Origin: Pseudomonadota bacterium
GTDB lineage: Bacteria; Pseudomonadota; Gammaproteobacteria; Pseudomonadales; Pseudohongiellaceae
Length of the DNA stretch: 64,000 nucleotides
Direction: 5' to 3'
Assembly: GCA_027623555.1 (NCBI GenBank)
Contig: JAQBSZ010000002.1
Location: 62,001 to 126,000, forward strand
Of this stretch, positions 55,995 to 64,000 are shown in pieces (position 1 is the stretch's first letter; every line of letters starts with the position of its first letter). The notes beneath the pieces were generated by a model, which saw only the letters and a list, made by a program, of their open reading frames with translations, was not told the origin of the DNA and searched no databases. Position numbers and translations under genes: made by a program.

Positions 55995-56729
55995 ATGACT
56001 AAACCGATTCTAATCATCCAGCTCCGCCCGGAAGACGCAACGTCGGATGACGAATTCGAGTCCATCAAGTTCTATGCTGGTCTGCAAGATTCAGATGTCA
56101 TGCGGATTCGGGCTGAACAAGCGGGATTGCCAGAACTGGACCTGGACGCGTGTGCCGCCATCATCGTCGGAGGCTCACCGTTCAACGTCAGCGAACCAGA
56201 AGATCAGAAGAGCACTATCCAGAAACAGCTTGAAGCGGACTTCTTTGCATTGTTTGACGCCATAGTCGCACGCGATTTCCCCTTCCTGGGATGTTGTTCC
56301 GGAAACGGCCTGTTGGGCCGCTACTGTGGTGCAGTTATTTCCCGAAAATATGGCGAGCCTGTTGGTGGCGCAGACATCAAGCTAACCGAGGCAGGCAGAA
56401 AAGACCCGCTATTAAAAGGACTGCCGGCATCGTTCCGGGTGCTGCTTGGTCACAAAGAGGCCTGCGATAGCTTGCCCCCGGGATGCGTGTTGCTGGCCTC
56501 AAACGATTCCTGCCCGATACAGATGTTCCGCCTGAAGAACAACATCTATGCAACCCAGTTTCATCCAGAGGGAGATGCCGAAGGATTTATCGTCCGAATT
56601 CATACCTACAAACATTACGGGTATTTTCCATCTGAGTCTGCCCAGCGACTCATCGAGGCGGTTGAGCATGAAAAGGTGCCGGAAGCGCAATCAATCCTGA
56701 AGCGGTTTGCCGATCGCTATCGATCTTGA
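55995..56729 (+). CDS. Class I glutamine amidotransferase (GuaA-like)
   Basis: 244 residues from the ATG at 55995 (track start 55950 overlaps the selenoprotein end). The triad is visible: Cys in FLGCCSGNGLLG (the nucleophile elbow, here with a double Cys) and His-Glu in ATQFHPEGD. It resembles stand-alone GMP-synthase-like GATases of the YfeJ type, which use glutamine or glutamyl substrates. It lies 37 nt after the selenoprotein gene on the same strand, so they may be co-transcribed. Substrate unknown. Confidence 0.87.
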   Translation: MTKPILIIQLRPEDATSDDEFESIKFYAGLQDSDVMRIRAEQAGLPELDLDACAAIIVGGSPFNVSEPEDQKSTIQKQLEADFFALFDAIVARDFPFLGCCSGNGLLGRYCGAVISRKYGEPVGGADIKLTEAGRKDPLLKGLPASFRVLLGHKEACDSLPPGCVLLASNDSCPIQMFRLKNNIYATQFHPEGDAEGFIVRIHTYKHYGYFPSESAQRLIEAVEHEKVPEAQSILKRFADRYRS

Positions 56730-56791
56730 CTGCCAATTAGCTTGGGCGAATTGACGATCTCTCGGAGAGGTTCCCTGGTCGAGTGCGAGCG

Positions 56792-57397
56792 CTAAGTAGA
56801 ACGCTGGATCGCGATGAGATCAGCGAGAGATTTTGCGTCAAGTTTGTTCATCAAATTGGAGCGATGAAACTCAACAGTACTCACTACGATTGAGAGTTCA
56901 TTGGAAATCATTTTGTTCGTATACCCCAGCGCCAGTAAATCAAGCACCTGTTTCTCTCTGGCAGTCAAGTCATCCAGTTTTTTGTTGCGCTGCATTTTTT
57001 GCTGCTGGGCATCTGCAAGAATTTTGTTCTCTGCGATGGCGGCTTTAATGCATTCATACAACTCCGCGGCATTGAAAGGTTTTTGCAGAAATTCGTGTGC
57101 ACCGGACTTGATGGCTTTGACAATATGTCTGAATTCACTGTCACCGCTCATGAATACAATGGGAATTAGTTTATTGAGATTCGATAATTTTTCCTGCACA
57201 TCTAATCCGGACATGCCGCCTGGCATGTGATTGTCCAACAGCACGCAGGCAGATTCAGGATAGTCATCTACCGAGAGGAACTGTTCACCAGATTCGAAGA
57301 TTTCAGTATCGAATCCTTCGCGCACGAGTAGCTTGGTAGTTACTTCGGCTTGTTCGAGATTGTCGTCTATTATGTAGACTAGAGGTCTTGTATCCAT
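56792..57397 (-). CDS. LuxR/FixJ-family response regulator (orphan)
   Basis: 201 residues: receiver domain (residues 5-120) with the phospho-acceptor in CVLLDNHMPGGMSG and LQKPF, and a LuxR-type HTH (LTAREKQVLDLLALGYTNKMISNELSIVVSTVEFHRSNLMNKL). The FixJ/TtrR-like arrangement suggests control by a histidine kinase, but none is encoded nearby. It is convergent with the GATase gene and divergent from the second PQQ dehydrogenase gene, so it may regulate the latter. Confidence 0.9.
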   Translation of the reverse strand: MDTRPLVYIIDDNLEQAEVTTKLLVREGFDTEIFESGEQFLSVDDYPESACVLLDNHMPGGMSGLDVQEKLSNLNKLIPIVFMSGDSEFRHIVKAIKSGAHEFLQKPFNAAELYECIKAAIAENKILADAQQQKMQRNKKLDDLTAREKQVLDLLALGYTNKMISNELSIVVSTVEFHRSNLMNKLDAKSLADLIAIQRST

Positions 57398-57695
57398 AGC
57401 TATGTAATAGCTTGCAAGGGTATTCTTGAGTCATCGGAAATAAGATAAATAAATATAGCAGATCCGCATATTTATATCGCCGCAATTTCGGCTAACTTCG
57501 AAAGAACTTTGCTAGCTTGTTGATTAGAAATATTCTTTCGATTAGCCGGTCTGGAATTCGTGCTCGCCTCATAAGAACCAAGTGTTGTAGTGCTGTTTGC
57601 AGGCTAGCTTGACATGATTATTCCGCTAAAATTAGTTGTGGACTCCCGGACAATCTGCCTTTAGATTGCTCTCATGTCCAATTAAGGGGATTAAC
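57398..57695. other. Divergent intergenic region between the LuxR regulator and the PQQ dehydrogenase gene
   Basis: About 300 AT-rich bases, containing no supported gene. TTGACA occurs near 57609, but no matching -10 is at 16-18 nt. This is the obvious place for an operator of the adjacent regulator; none is recognised by eye. Confidence 0.45.
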
Positions 57696-59459
57696 ATGAG
57701 AAGAATTGAAATCATGAATCTAAAAGTATTACCTTTCAGTGCGCTACTGATCCTTCTTGCGTTATCCACAACTGCTCATTCTCAAACTGGTGATTCAAAT
57801 TTGTTAGCGTCGCTTAGCCCAGTGAGCGATGAGATGCTGCGTAATCCCCCGGCCAGAGATTGGTTGCTATGGCGCCAGAACTATTCGAGTAGCGGATACA
57901 GTCCGCTCAATCAGATTACTCGTGACAACGTCCAGAATCTCGATCTGGCCTGGGAAGTAGACCTGGAGACAGGGCCGAATAACCCGACTCCTCTGGTGCA
58001 TGATGGCGTACTTTTTTTGTTGAGCACTCGAGACACGCTGTTGGCAATGGACGCCACTTCTGGCGCCTTGCTTTGGAGCTATACGCATGAATCTTCCAGT
58101 GCTGCCAGTGCCAGGATTGGTATTGCGCTGCATGGAAATAAGGTCATCATGCCCACCGCGGACCTGCACGTCGTGGCACTGGATAACAAGACTGGCAGCA
58201 AACTGTGGGACACAGCCATTTCCACCACCCAGTCAGGACCGCTTCCCTATGCCCTGCGGGGAGCGCCGGTAGTTGCCGAAGGCATGGTGTTGCAGGGAGT
58301 AACCGCGACCATGGTGCCGGGTGGGGGATTTATCGTCGGACTCAATCTGGAGACTGGCGTGGAAACCTGGCGCTTCAATACGGTCGCCCATCCAGGCGAA
58401 CCCGGCAGTGAAACCTGGAACGATATTCCTCTTGAGCAGCGCAGTGGCGGCTCTGTGTGGGTTCCGGGCAGCTACTCTCCAGAGCTCGGCCTGGTCTATT
58501 ACGGCTTGGCGCCAACCTACAATACGGCGCCGCTGTTGCGTGCAGTGAATATTCCAGGCGTTAACAACGATGCGCTCTATACGAATTCTACCGTCGCCCT
58601 GCGACCGGCCACCGGTGAACTGGTGTGGTACTACCAGCATGTGGCGAATGATCAATGGGACCTGGATTGGGTTTACGAACGGCATATTATCGACCTGGCC
58701 GTCGCGGGAGAGATGAGAAAAGTAATTCTCACTGCGGGAAAAATGGCGCTGTATGACGCACTCGATGCGGCCACCGGAGACTACCTGTTCTCAATGGACA
58801 TGGGGCTGCAGAATATAATCACGGCAATCGACCCGGTTACAGGGGCGAAGACCATTTCTGAGAATGCGATTCCGAATGCAGAACAATCCCAATTACTCTG
58901 CCCGTTCGCGAATGGCGGCAGAAACTGGCAATCCGCTTCCTATAATCCGGAAAGCAAACTGCTGTTTTTGCCGATTGCAGAAATCTGCATGAACGGTGGA
59001 CCTACCGGACGTGGCGGTATCATGAGCACCGGTGTGGGTATGCAACCGGCACCGAGTCCGCTGGCAGGCAGTGATGGCAGATTCGGCCGCTGGCAGGCGG
59101 TCAATGTTCAGACGCGCGAATTGGTGTGGGACCATCGCGAAGTCGTGCCGCCCACCAGCGCGGCATTGGCAACGGCCGGGGGGCTGGTGTTTATTGGTTC
59201 ATTGGATGAGACATTCAAGGCGCTCGATGACCGGAGCGGCGCAGTGCTGTGGGAGACCGATCTTGGCGACATCCCAACCTCCTTTCCAATTACCTACAGC
59301 GTCAATGACCGGCAATATATTGCCGTGGCTATAGGTACACCGACAATTCACGCCAACATCTGGATAGGCACAGTGAATGGATTTCTGGGAGGAGGCGACA
59401 ATGCGGCTTCCCAACTACAGAGAAACGGTCCAGCCTTAAAAGTGTTCGCACTGGATTAG
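57696..59459 (+). CDS. PQQ-dependent dehydrogenase, methanol/alcohol-dehydrogenase-like
   Basis: 587 residues with a signal peptide (to TTAHSQ), then a quinoprotein propeller: RDWLLWRQNYSSSGYSPLNQITRDNVQNLDLAWEVDL, LAMDATSGALLWSY, LRPATGELVWYYQHVANDQWDLDWVYER and FKALDDRSGAVLWETDLG. The start at 57696 follows AAGGGG. It is close in layout to alcohol dehydrogenases. I do not see the adjacent Cys-Cys pair typical of MxaF/ExaA, so the subfamily is uncertain. It probably oxidises an alcohol in the periplasm, using a separate electron acceptor. Confidence 0.9.
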   Translation: MRRIEIMNLKVLPFSALLILLALSTTAHSQTGDSNLLASLSPVSDEMLRNPPARDWLLWRQNYSSSGYSPLNQITRDNVQNLDLAWEVDLETGPNNPTPLVHDGVLFLLSTRDTLLAMDATSGALLWSYTHESSSAASARIGIALHGNKVIMPTADLHVVALDNKTGSKLWDTAISTTQSGPLPYALRGAPVVAEGMVLQGVTATMVPGGGFIVGLNLETGVETWRFNTVAHPGEPGSETWNDIPLEQRSGGSVWVPGSYSPELGLVYYGLAPTYNTAPLLRAVNIPGVNNDALYTNSTVALRPATGELVWYYQHVANDQWDLDWVYERHIIDLAVAGEMRKVILTAGKMALYDALDAATGDYLFSMDMGLQNIITAIDPVTGAKTISENAIPNAEQSQLLCPFANGGRNWQSASYNPESKLLFLPIAEICMNGGPTGRGGIMSTGVGMQPAPSPLAGSDGRFGRWQAVNVQTRELVWDHREVVPPTSAALATAGGLVFIGSLDETFKALDDRSGAVLWETDLGDIPTSFPITYSVNDRQYIAVAIGTPTIHANIWIGTVNGFLGGGDNAASQLQRNGPALKVFALD

Positions 59460-59499
59460 CCGCGATTCTTCTTCAGTAAAAGATTTTTCTTCACTAAAA

Positions 59500-59528
59500 A
59501 AGGCGAACTGGCCAGGCCGGTTCGCCTT
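59500..59528. terminator. Bidirectional terminator hairpin
   Basis: GGCGAACTGG (59502-59511), loop CCAGG, then CCGGTTCGCC (59517-59526) form a 10-bp stem with one wobble. It lies between two convergent genes and is flanked by an A-run before and TTCTTCGTTT after, so it can serve both directions. Confidence 0.8.
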
Positions 59529-59552
59529 CTTCGTTTCTGAGGTCCTTTCTGG

Positions 59553-60686
59553 TTAGCGGGGAACGTATTGCGGTCGCAGCAGATGATCAGGGTTAGCATC
59601 GGAGCGTGGCACCAGTTTCTGGGGTCGGCCCGCCTGGTTGTCGGTGCCATAGAGGTTGCCATCCTCATCAATGGACAAGGAATGCATCTCGATCCAGAAA
59701 TCTGGCCCCTCGGTAGGTAAGGGCCAGGTGTATTCGCGAGAACCATCGAGATTGAACTGCACGATCTTCGGGGGATTGAGATCGGTTACCCAGGCGCTTT
59801 GCTCGCTCACGGTTATATCCAGTGGCATGCCCAGATCACCCCAAGTGGTGACATACTCGTAGTGTGGATAGGCATCAGAACTGGAGTTTGCGGTCTGGCG
59901 AAACACCTTGATGTTGCGGTGATCCCTGTCCAGTGCGTAGAGATGGTCATCCGGGCCCATCGCCAGACTATGGACGCTGGCAAATTGATGGGCGGCATCG
60001 CCGGCTTCACCGAACTCAGAGCGGTAAGATCCATCGGCATTGCGTACTACTATACGTTTGTTATCCCCCAGGCCATCGGCGATCAGAAATGTTCCATCCG
60101 GCAGAAAGGCGACATCCTGTGGTAAATGGTAGTGTGTCTCGTCCCGACCACTAATATTTTTCTCGCCGAGAGTCATCAGTAGTCTCTCTCCGTCATTGGA
60201 GAATACATAGATGATGTGTCCGGTTTCATCGACTACCCAGACGCGTTTCTCCGGGTCATAAGGATTCTGCCGAATGCGGTGCGGTCCAGGCCCATCAGTT
60301 CCCATGAACAGGTGATCCCATTGATCCCATACTTCCAGAACATTGCCATCGCTGTCGATCACATAGATGCAATTGCGCCATACCCGACCGCGGCCACGCA
60401 GCACATTCCAGCCCAGAGAGCCGGCGAAGTTTGTATATTCGGGGGGAAGAGGCTCGGGCAACTCGGTTTCGCCGCGTTGCAGGACAAAGATGCGGTCTTG
60501 CGATTCCACCTGCACACCTGAATTGCCTCCCCAGGTGAATCCTTCCCCGGCAAAGGGTTGCATCCAGGACTGGGTGATAAATTCATAGGGGCTGGGTCCG
60601 ATTACACCGGTATCCTGTGCAAATACCGGGTTGGTAATAAGACCAGCACACAGCACGGCGGCGCTTGATTTCAATCTGCACAACAT
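59553..60686 (-). CDS. Six-bladed NHL-repeat propeller exported protein
   Basis: 377 residues, signal peptide (to PVFAQ), then NHL-like blades: RVWVVDETGHIIYVFSNDGERLLMTLG, LPQDVAFLPDGTFLIADG and LYALDRDHRNIKVFRQ. The layout resembles the peptidyl-alpha-hydroxyglycine alpha-amidating-lyase-like family, often annotated only as 6-bladed propellers. No enzymatic function is claimed. It lies next to another exported propeller protein on the same strand. Confidence 0.85.
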   Translation of the reverse strand: MLCRLKSSAAVLCAGLITNPVFAQDTGVIGPSPYEFITQSWMQPFAGEGFTWGGNSGVQVESQDRIFVLQRGETELPEPLPPEYTNFAGSLGWNVLRGRGRVWRNCIYVIDSDGNVLEVWDQWDHLFMGTDGPGPHRIRQNPYDPEKRVWVVDETGHIIYVFSNDGERLLMTLGEKNISGRDETHYHLPQDVAFLPDGTFLIADGLGDNKRIVVRNADGSYRSEFGEAGDAAHQFASVHSLAMGPDDHLYALDRDHRNIKVFRQTANSSSDAYPHYEYVTTWGDLGMPLDITVSEQSAWVTDLNPPKIVQFNLDGSREYTWPLPTEGPDFWIEMHSLSIDEDGNLYGTDNQAGRPQKLVPRSDANPDHLLRPQYVPR

Positions 60687-60782
60687 AAGTACTCTTCCTG
60701 TTTAACTACTGGTTCGGCAGGGCAATCCTGCACATCCTCTGCGCTTATTGCAACTAAGAACCCGCTTCTATGCAAAGTACTC

Positions 60783-62210
60783 CTACTGGGGCAAGGGCAT
60801 TTCATCACTTTCTTGCAAACGAGCGCGTTGAAAAGCGGGAACCGGGTTGGGTGTTCTGACCTGTTCCAGCCAGAATACCCCATCGAAGGGTGCGCTATTG
60901 CCGCGCGTGCCGATAAAATCCATGTCGCCGTCTCCATCCACATCACGGGCGATAAACTTGTCAAACATGCCGCGTTTGCGCCGCGAGATATCATGTCGCA
61001 CCCAGTTAGCACTGGCCTGACCGGGATTCTCGAACCAACCCAGGCGGCCCAGGGCATCGTTGTAGTCTACTTCTCCATCACCGGTACGAGGACCGCGGCT
61101 ATAACTGCCAGCCAGCACATCGATATCTCCGTCTCCGTCGATATCAGCGATCTCGAATCCAGTCATACTGTCCGGGCGAAATGAGCCAATGATATTGGCA
61201 TTCCAGGCATCGTCTATTCTGGCGGGCTGTTCAATCCAGGCCAGGTTCGGCCCTGCCGCGCCGATGATGTCCAACCTGCCGTCGCCGTTCAGATCAACAT
61301 ACTCCAGGTTAAATCCGGCGAGCCGCGCTCCATTTATTCCTATGGCATGTTCAATAAAGCCAAGAGAGCCATTGCCGGGATTCTCGAAGAAAACCAGCCG
61401 CTCCTCACCCCGGGTGCCAACTACGATATCCAGGTCGCCATCACTATCAAGATCTACTGGCTCGGCATTCTGTGGGATGCTGTAGTGCCCCAGCTCTATG
61501 CGTTGCCAGGCTTCTGGCGAGAGCGGATCTCCCCGCAGCTGATAGAGCTCCACCGCGGTTGAGCGCGCGTAATCAGGTGGGCCCGGGCTCTGTGCTCCCT
61601 TGTTGGGTGCGGTAATTTCGTCGATGCCATCGCCATTGAAATCGCCGGCGAAGACGCGAATATAAGATCCGCGCCCCTGGGTCATCGGCAAGATTAATCT
61701 TGGCCAGGGTTCTTCCCGTGCGTTTGCGCCCGGATTCTGCAGATAGATCAAGTGGGATAATTCGGCTGCCACCACCACATCCGGGTAGCCATCGCGATTC
61801 AGATCAGTTATTACCGCATCTTCTGGAGCAGGCGCATCGGTTGCTTCGGCAATGGTGATGTTGACCCAGTTGTCCGGGTCAGCCGTACCGAAGGCGATAC
61901 GCACATGACCAGCCGGTGGAGGAATGAATCCGGGGTTGTATTCCGCCGAGTCGTATTCCGCGTCCGACTCATGTACCGATACGATGTCTTCAAAACCATC
62001 CCGGTCCAGATCAGCCATTACCAGCCCGTCACTGCCACTGAAGGGGACGCCCGCAAGTGTCGGGTCATCGATGAGGTGTTCTTTCCAGCTTATGAATGCG
62101 CCATCGCGAGCTTGAGCGCGTGTCAATGCATCACCCACCAGAGACTGAGAAACAGCCGGGTTGGGTGAGAGTAAACTCAGTAGTGCGAGCAGGCAGTATT
62201 TCTTGTTCAT
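60783..62210 (-). CDS. FG-GAP/VCBS-repeat exported protein
   Basis: 475 residues, signal peptide (to NPAVSQ), then repeats with calcium-loop motifs such as DLDRDGFEDIV, DLNRDGYPDVV, DLDSDGDLDIV, DLNGDGRLDII, DIDGDGDIDVL and DVDGDGDMDF. These form an integrin-like seven-bladed propeller. The mature N-terminus (AFISWKEHLIDDPTLAGVPFSG) is like many secreted proteins of this type. Probably surface or periplasmic, with calcium bound. It is followed by the NHL protein, with about 100 nt between. Confidence 0.9.
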   Translation of the reverse strand: MNKKYCLLALLSLLSPNPAVSQSLVGDALTRAQARDGAFISWKEHLIDDPTLAGVPFSGSDGLVMADLDRDGFEDIVSVHESDAEYDSAEYNPGFIPPPAGHVRIAFGTADPDNWVNITIAEATDAPAPEDAVITDLNRDGYPDVVVAAELSHLIYLQNPGANAREEPWPRLILPMTQGRGSYIRVFAGDFNGDGIDEITAPNKGAQSPGPPDYARSTAVELYQLRGDPLSPEAWQRIELGHYSIPQNAEPVDLDSDGDLDIVVGTRGEERLVFFENPGNGSLGFIEHAIGINGARLAGFNLEYVDLNGDGRLDIIGAAGPNLAWIEQPARIDDAWNANIIGSFRPDSMTGFEIADIDGDGDIDVLAGSYSRGPRTGDGEVDYNDALGRLGWFENPGQASANWVRHDISRRKRGMFDKFIARDVDGDGDMDFIGTRGNSAPFDGVFWLEQVRTPNPVPAFQRARLQESDEMPLPQ

Positions 62211-62375
62211 CTTGGTCTCTGTGGGGTCAGGGGCGAGCCTAATACTAACAGGCCAGAGCTTGGGCCTGAAGCCGCGTCAGATCGACGCTGCTGCTTTCCA
62301 GCGGTATGCTGGGGGCGCTGGTCGACATGCAGGCGGCAAGAAGATAGCATTCGATTTCCCGAAGAAGGATGCATT

Positions 62376-63482
62376 ATGAAATATCTATTACTCACTGTTT
62401 TGCTGTTAGTCTCGCTGGGCTTAAATGCGCAATCTCAACTGCCGCGGACGGACAGCCTGGATGCTGGATGGAATGCTATCGCCACGGATGGGGTTTGTTC
62501 AATGGGAACTCCCTTTCAGTTCTATGCCAAGCCATCGAATCAGAGCAATGCTGTATTGGTATTTTTTAATGGGGGCGGCGCCTGTTGGTTTGGTGAAGCC
62601 TGTGATCTATCCAGCCAGCCGAATATTCACTCACCCTTTGCTGATATGGATCAGAACAATCCTGCCTTGTCTCGGGGTATTTTCGATTTTGAGAACAATG
62701 AGAATCCGTTCGCCGACTACTCCGTAGTATTTCTGCCCTACTGCACGGGAGATGTGCACATTGGTGCCGGGGATACCCAATACACCTATACCAATCAGCA
62801 GGGGGAAGAAGTCACCCTGACCACCCATCATCACGGCAAAGCCAATAGCACGACCGTGCTAGATTGGATTTACGAGAATTATCCAGCACCTGACCAGGTT
62901 GTCCTGGCAGGAAGCAGTGCAGGGGCGATTGGTGCCTCATTTTATGCCGGGTTGGTTGCCGAGCACTATGCGCCGACATCGGTAATCCTGATTGCCGATG
63001 CGGCGGGAGGCTATGGCTCACCCTTTCTTTCCAATACTCACAAGGCCTGGAATACCGAAGCCGTACTGCCAGATTGGCAGGAGTACGAAGGTGAGACAAA
63101 CACTTCGATAACGTTCGAGGATTTTTATATAGCGAGCGTTAATCACAATCCGAATCTAACCATTGCACAATACAACGCTGCCGAAGACGCTGTGCAGATC
63201 AGGTTCACGCAAATTATTGGAGATCCACCGGGCAGCTTCAGTCTCCCGCAACGATTACTGAATAATTACGTGGAGATAGAGAGTGCGGTTGCAGAGTTCC
63301 ATAGCTACACTGCTGGCGGAAATGTACATATGATCTTGCAAGCGCCGATATTCTACGAATACGCGGTGGAGGGAGTCCGCTTTGTTGACTGGGTGACTGA
63401 TCTGGTAAACAACCGATCGGTTCCAGACATAAGCTGCGTTAATGAAGCACGCGGTTGCACGATGGCACCAGGTCAAGAATGA
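62376..63482 (+). CDS. Pectinacetylesterase-family secreted hydrolase
   Basis: 368 residues with a signal peptide (to LGLNAQ), then a Ser-hydrolase of the pectinacetylesterase/NOTUM type: LVFFNGGGACWFG (oxyanion region), VVFLPYCTGDVHIG and the nucleophile in VVLAGSSAGAIGASF. The C-terminus has two Cys (ISCVNEARGCTM). It may deacetylate polysaccharide or act on another ester. It is divergent from the FG-GAP gene. Confidence 0.88.
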   Translation: MKYLLLTVLLLVSLGLNAQSQLPRTDSLDAGWNAIATDGVCSMGTPFQFYAKPSNQSNAVLVFFNGGGACWFGEACDLSSQPNIHSPFADMDQNNPALSRGIFDFENNENPFADYSVVFLPYCTGDVHIGAGDTQYTYTNQQGEEVTLTTHHHGKANSTTVLDWIYENYPAPDQVVLAGSSAGAIGASFYAGLVAEHYAPTSVILIADAAGGYGSPFLSNTHKAWNTEAVLPDWQEYEGETNTSITFEDFYIASVNHNPNLTIAQYNAAEDAVQIRFTQIIGDPPGSFSLPQRLLNNYVEIESAVAEFHSYTAGGNVHMILQAPIFYEYAVEGVRFVDWVTDLVNNRSVPDISCVNEARGCTMAPGQE

Positions 63483-63527
63483 AGCGTGTTACAGGTAAAG
63501 AGAATCAAGCCGTGATTGGTCAAAACA

Positions 63528-64000
63528 GTGAGTGACGAAGCCAATAAATTAGTGACGCGTGTGCAACACGAGATGGCAAAGGTATTGTCAGGTCTCGTGA
63601 TGTCTGGCCTGGAGGAAGCCGTGCAGGCACTGAATAACGTGGTCAGTACCTCGGCCGATGGTCAGCTTCTGCACAAGGAGAAGCAAGCAGTTGTACGGCG
63701 CTTCTCGGCACTCGCTGCTGATAATTTCAACACCCTGATGGGAACCACTGAGAAGAAATCCGAAGTGATCGGTTATGGCAGCATGAGCCTGCTGGGAGAA
63801 GAGGACCTGGAAGCCTTGATTGCGATGGAGGGTATGATTGCCCATTCCCGCAATACCGATATACAGGAATACCTGAGTTTCTCAACGCGGCTGGATACCT
63901 TGTTCTACGGAACTCGCATCGATGAATCCAACAATCCGATGGATCCAGAGCAGATTGGAGATGCGTTCAAGAGCGCCGTGCGACCTGTTGGGCTTAAAGC
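63528..64000 (+). CDS. DUF1631 family protein (partial, C-terminus beyond window)
   Basis: Not in the ORF track because it is cut by the right edge. From the GTG at 63528 the frame is open to the end (about 157 residues): MSDEANKLVTRVQHEMAKV..., SADGQLLHKEKQAVVRRFSALAADNFNTLMG, MSLLGEEDLEALIAMEGMIAHSRNTD and NPMDPEQIGDAFKSAVRP. That matches the N-terminal part of DUF1631, large proteins of unknown function in proteobacteria. The start is uncertain; a TTG at 63516 or the ATG at 63573 is possible. Confidence 0.75.
   Translation, partial: MSDEANKLVTRVQHEMAKVLSGLVMSGLEEAVQALNNVVSTSADGQLLHKEKQAVVRRFSALAADNFNTLMGTTEKKSEVIGYGSMSLLGEEDLEALIAMEGMIAHSRNTDIQEYLSFSTRLDTLFYGTRIDESNNPMDPEQIGDAFKSAVRPVGLK

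Overview
The window looks like chromosomal DNA from a Gram-negative, probably aquatic or marine gammaproteobacterium. The support is gene content only: BamD and a TonB-dependent receptor (outer membrane), a pilVWXY1E minor-pilin operon with PilR/PilS, a PhoP/PhoQ-like pair with PepSY, the bamD/rluD/pgeF/clpB neighbourhood, a class II IlvC, MsrPQ, and several exported enzymes. I see no insertion sequence, phage gene, CRISPR array or rRNA. One tRNA gene is present (tRNA-Ala, TGC).

Layout. 1-2588 (minus): TlpA-like thioredoxin, DUF4266 lipoprotein, DUF3570 protein and ApbE (cut by the window edge) form one operon. 2.7-5 kb: fatty acid desaturase with a 24-bp tandem repeat upstream, slyX, and a membrane-anchored cold-shock-domain protein. 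5.3-8.4 kb: glycine-zipper protein, PepSY protein and a PhoP/PhoQ-like two-component pair. 8.4-9.1 kb: TauE/SafE permease. 9.6-21 kb: type IV pilus block (fimT, pilV, pilW, pilX, pilY1, a PilY2-position protein, pilE, a second fimT on the other strand, pilR, and pilS with a one-base frameshift). 21.1-23.1 kb: four tandem ~93-bp repeats that resemble the start of the adjacent nadE. 23.2-25.2 kb: ECF-type sigma factor with DUF3619-like and DUF3106 partners. 25.4-31.2 kb: bamD, rluD, pgeF, clpB. 31.5-36.5 kb: ilvI, ilvH, convergent ilvC, pssA. 36.6-38.3 kb: msrP, msrQ, then tRNA-Ala. 38.7-45.3 kb: poorly characterised exported or orphan proteins and a TonB-dependent receptor. 45.8-48.4 kb: a methyltransferase divergent from a B12-binding radical SAM protein. 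48.6-63.5 kb: an accessory, largely exported catabolic-looking region with a DUF305/LVIVD protein, a DUF4956-like membrane protein, two PQQ dehydrogenases, NHL and FG-GAP propellers, a pectinacetylesterase-like hydrolase and an orphan LuxR-type response regulator. A DUF1631 gene runs off the right end.

The most striking item is at 55427-55957. The ORF track splits it into two ORFs, but they are in the same frame and separated by a single TGA followed by codons for Gly-Ser-Cys. This is the hallmark of the UGSC selenoprotein family, and a 9-bp hairpin with a GUU loop begins 10 nt after the TGA, as expected for a bacterial SECIS element. The gene lies directly behind a 340-residue companion gene and ahead of a class I glutamine amidotransferase gene. 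I therefore annotate it as an intact selenoprotein gene rather than a pseudogene. The organism should then carry selA, selB, selC and selD elsewhere.

Start codons were adjusted from the ORF track where a ribosome-binding site, signal peptide or family N-terminus favoured another start. All family names come from recognising motifs by eye; no database search was run.
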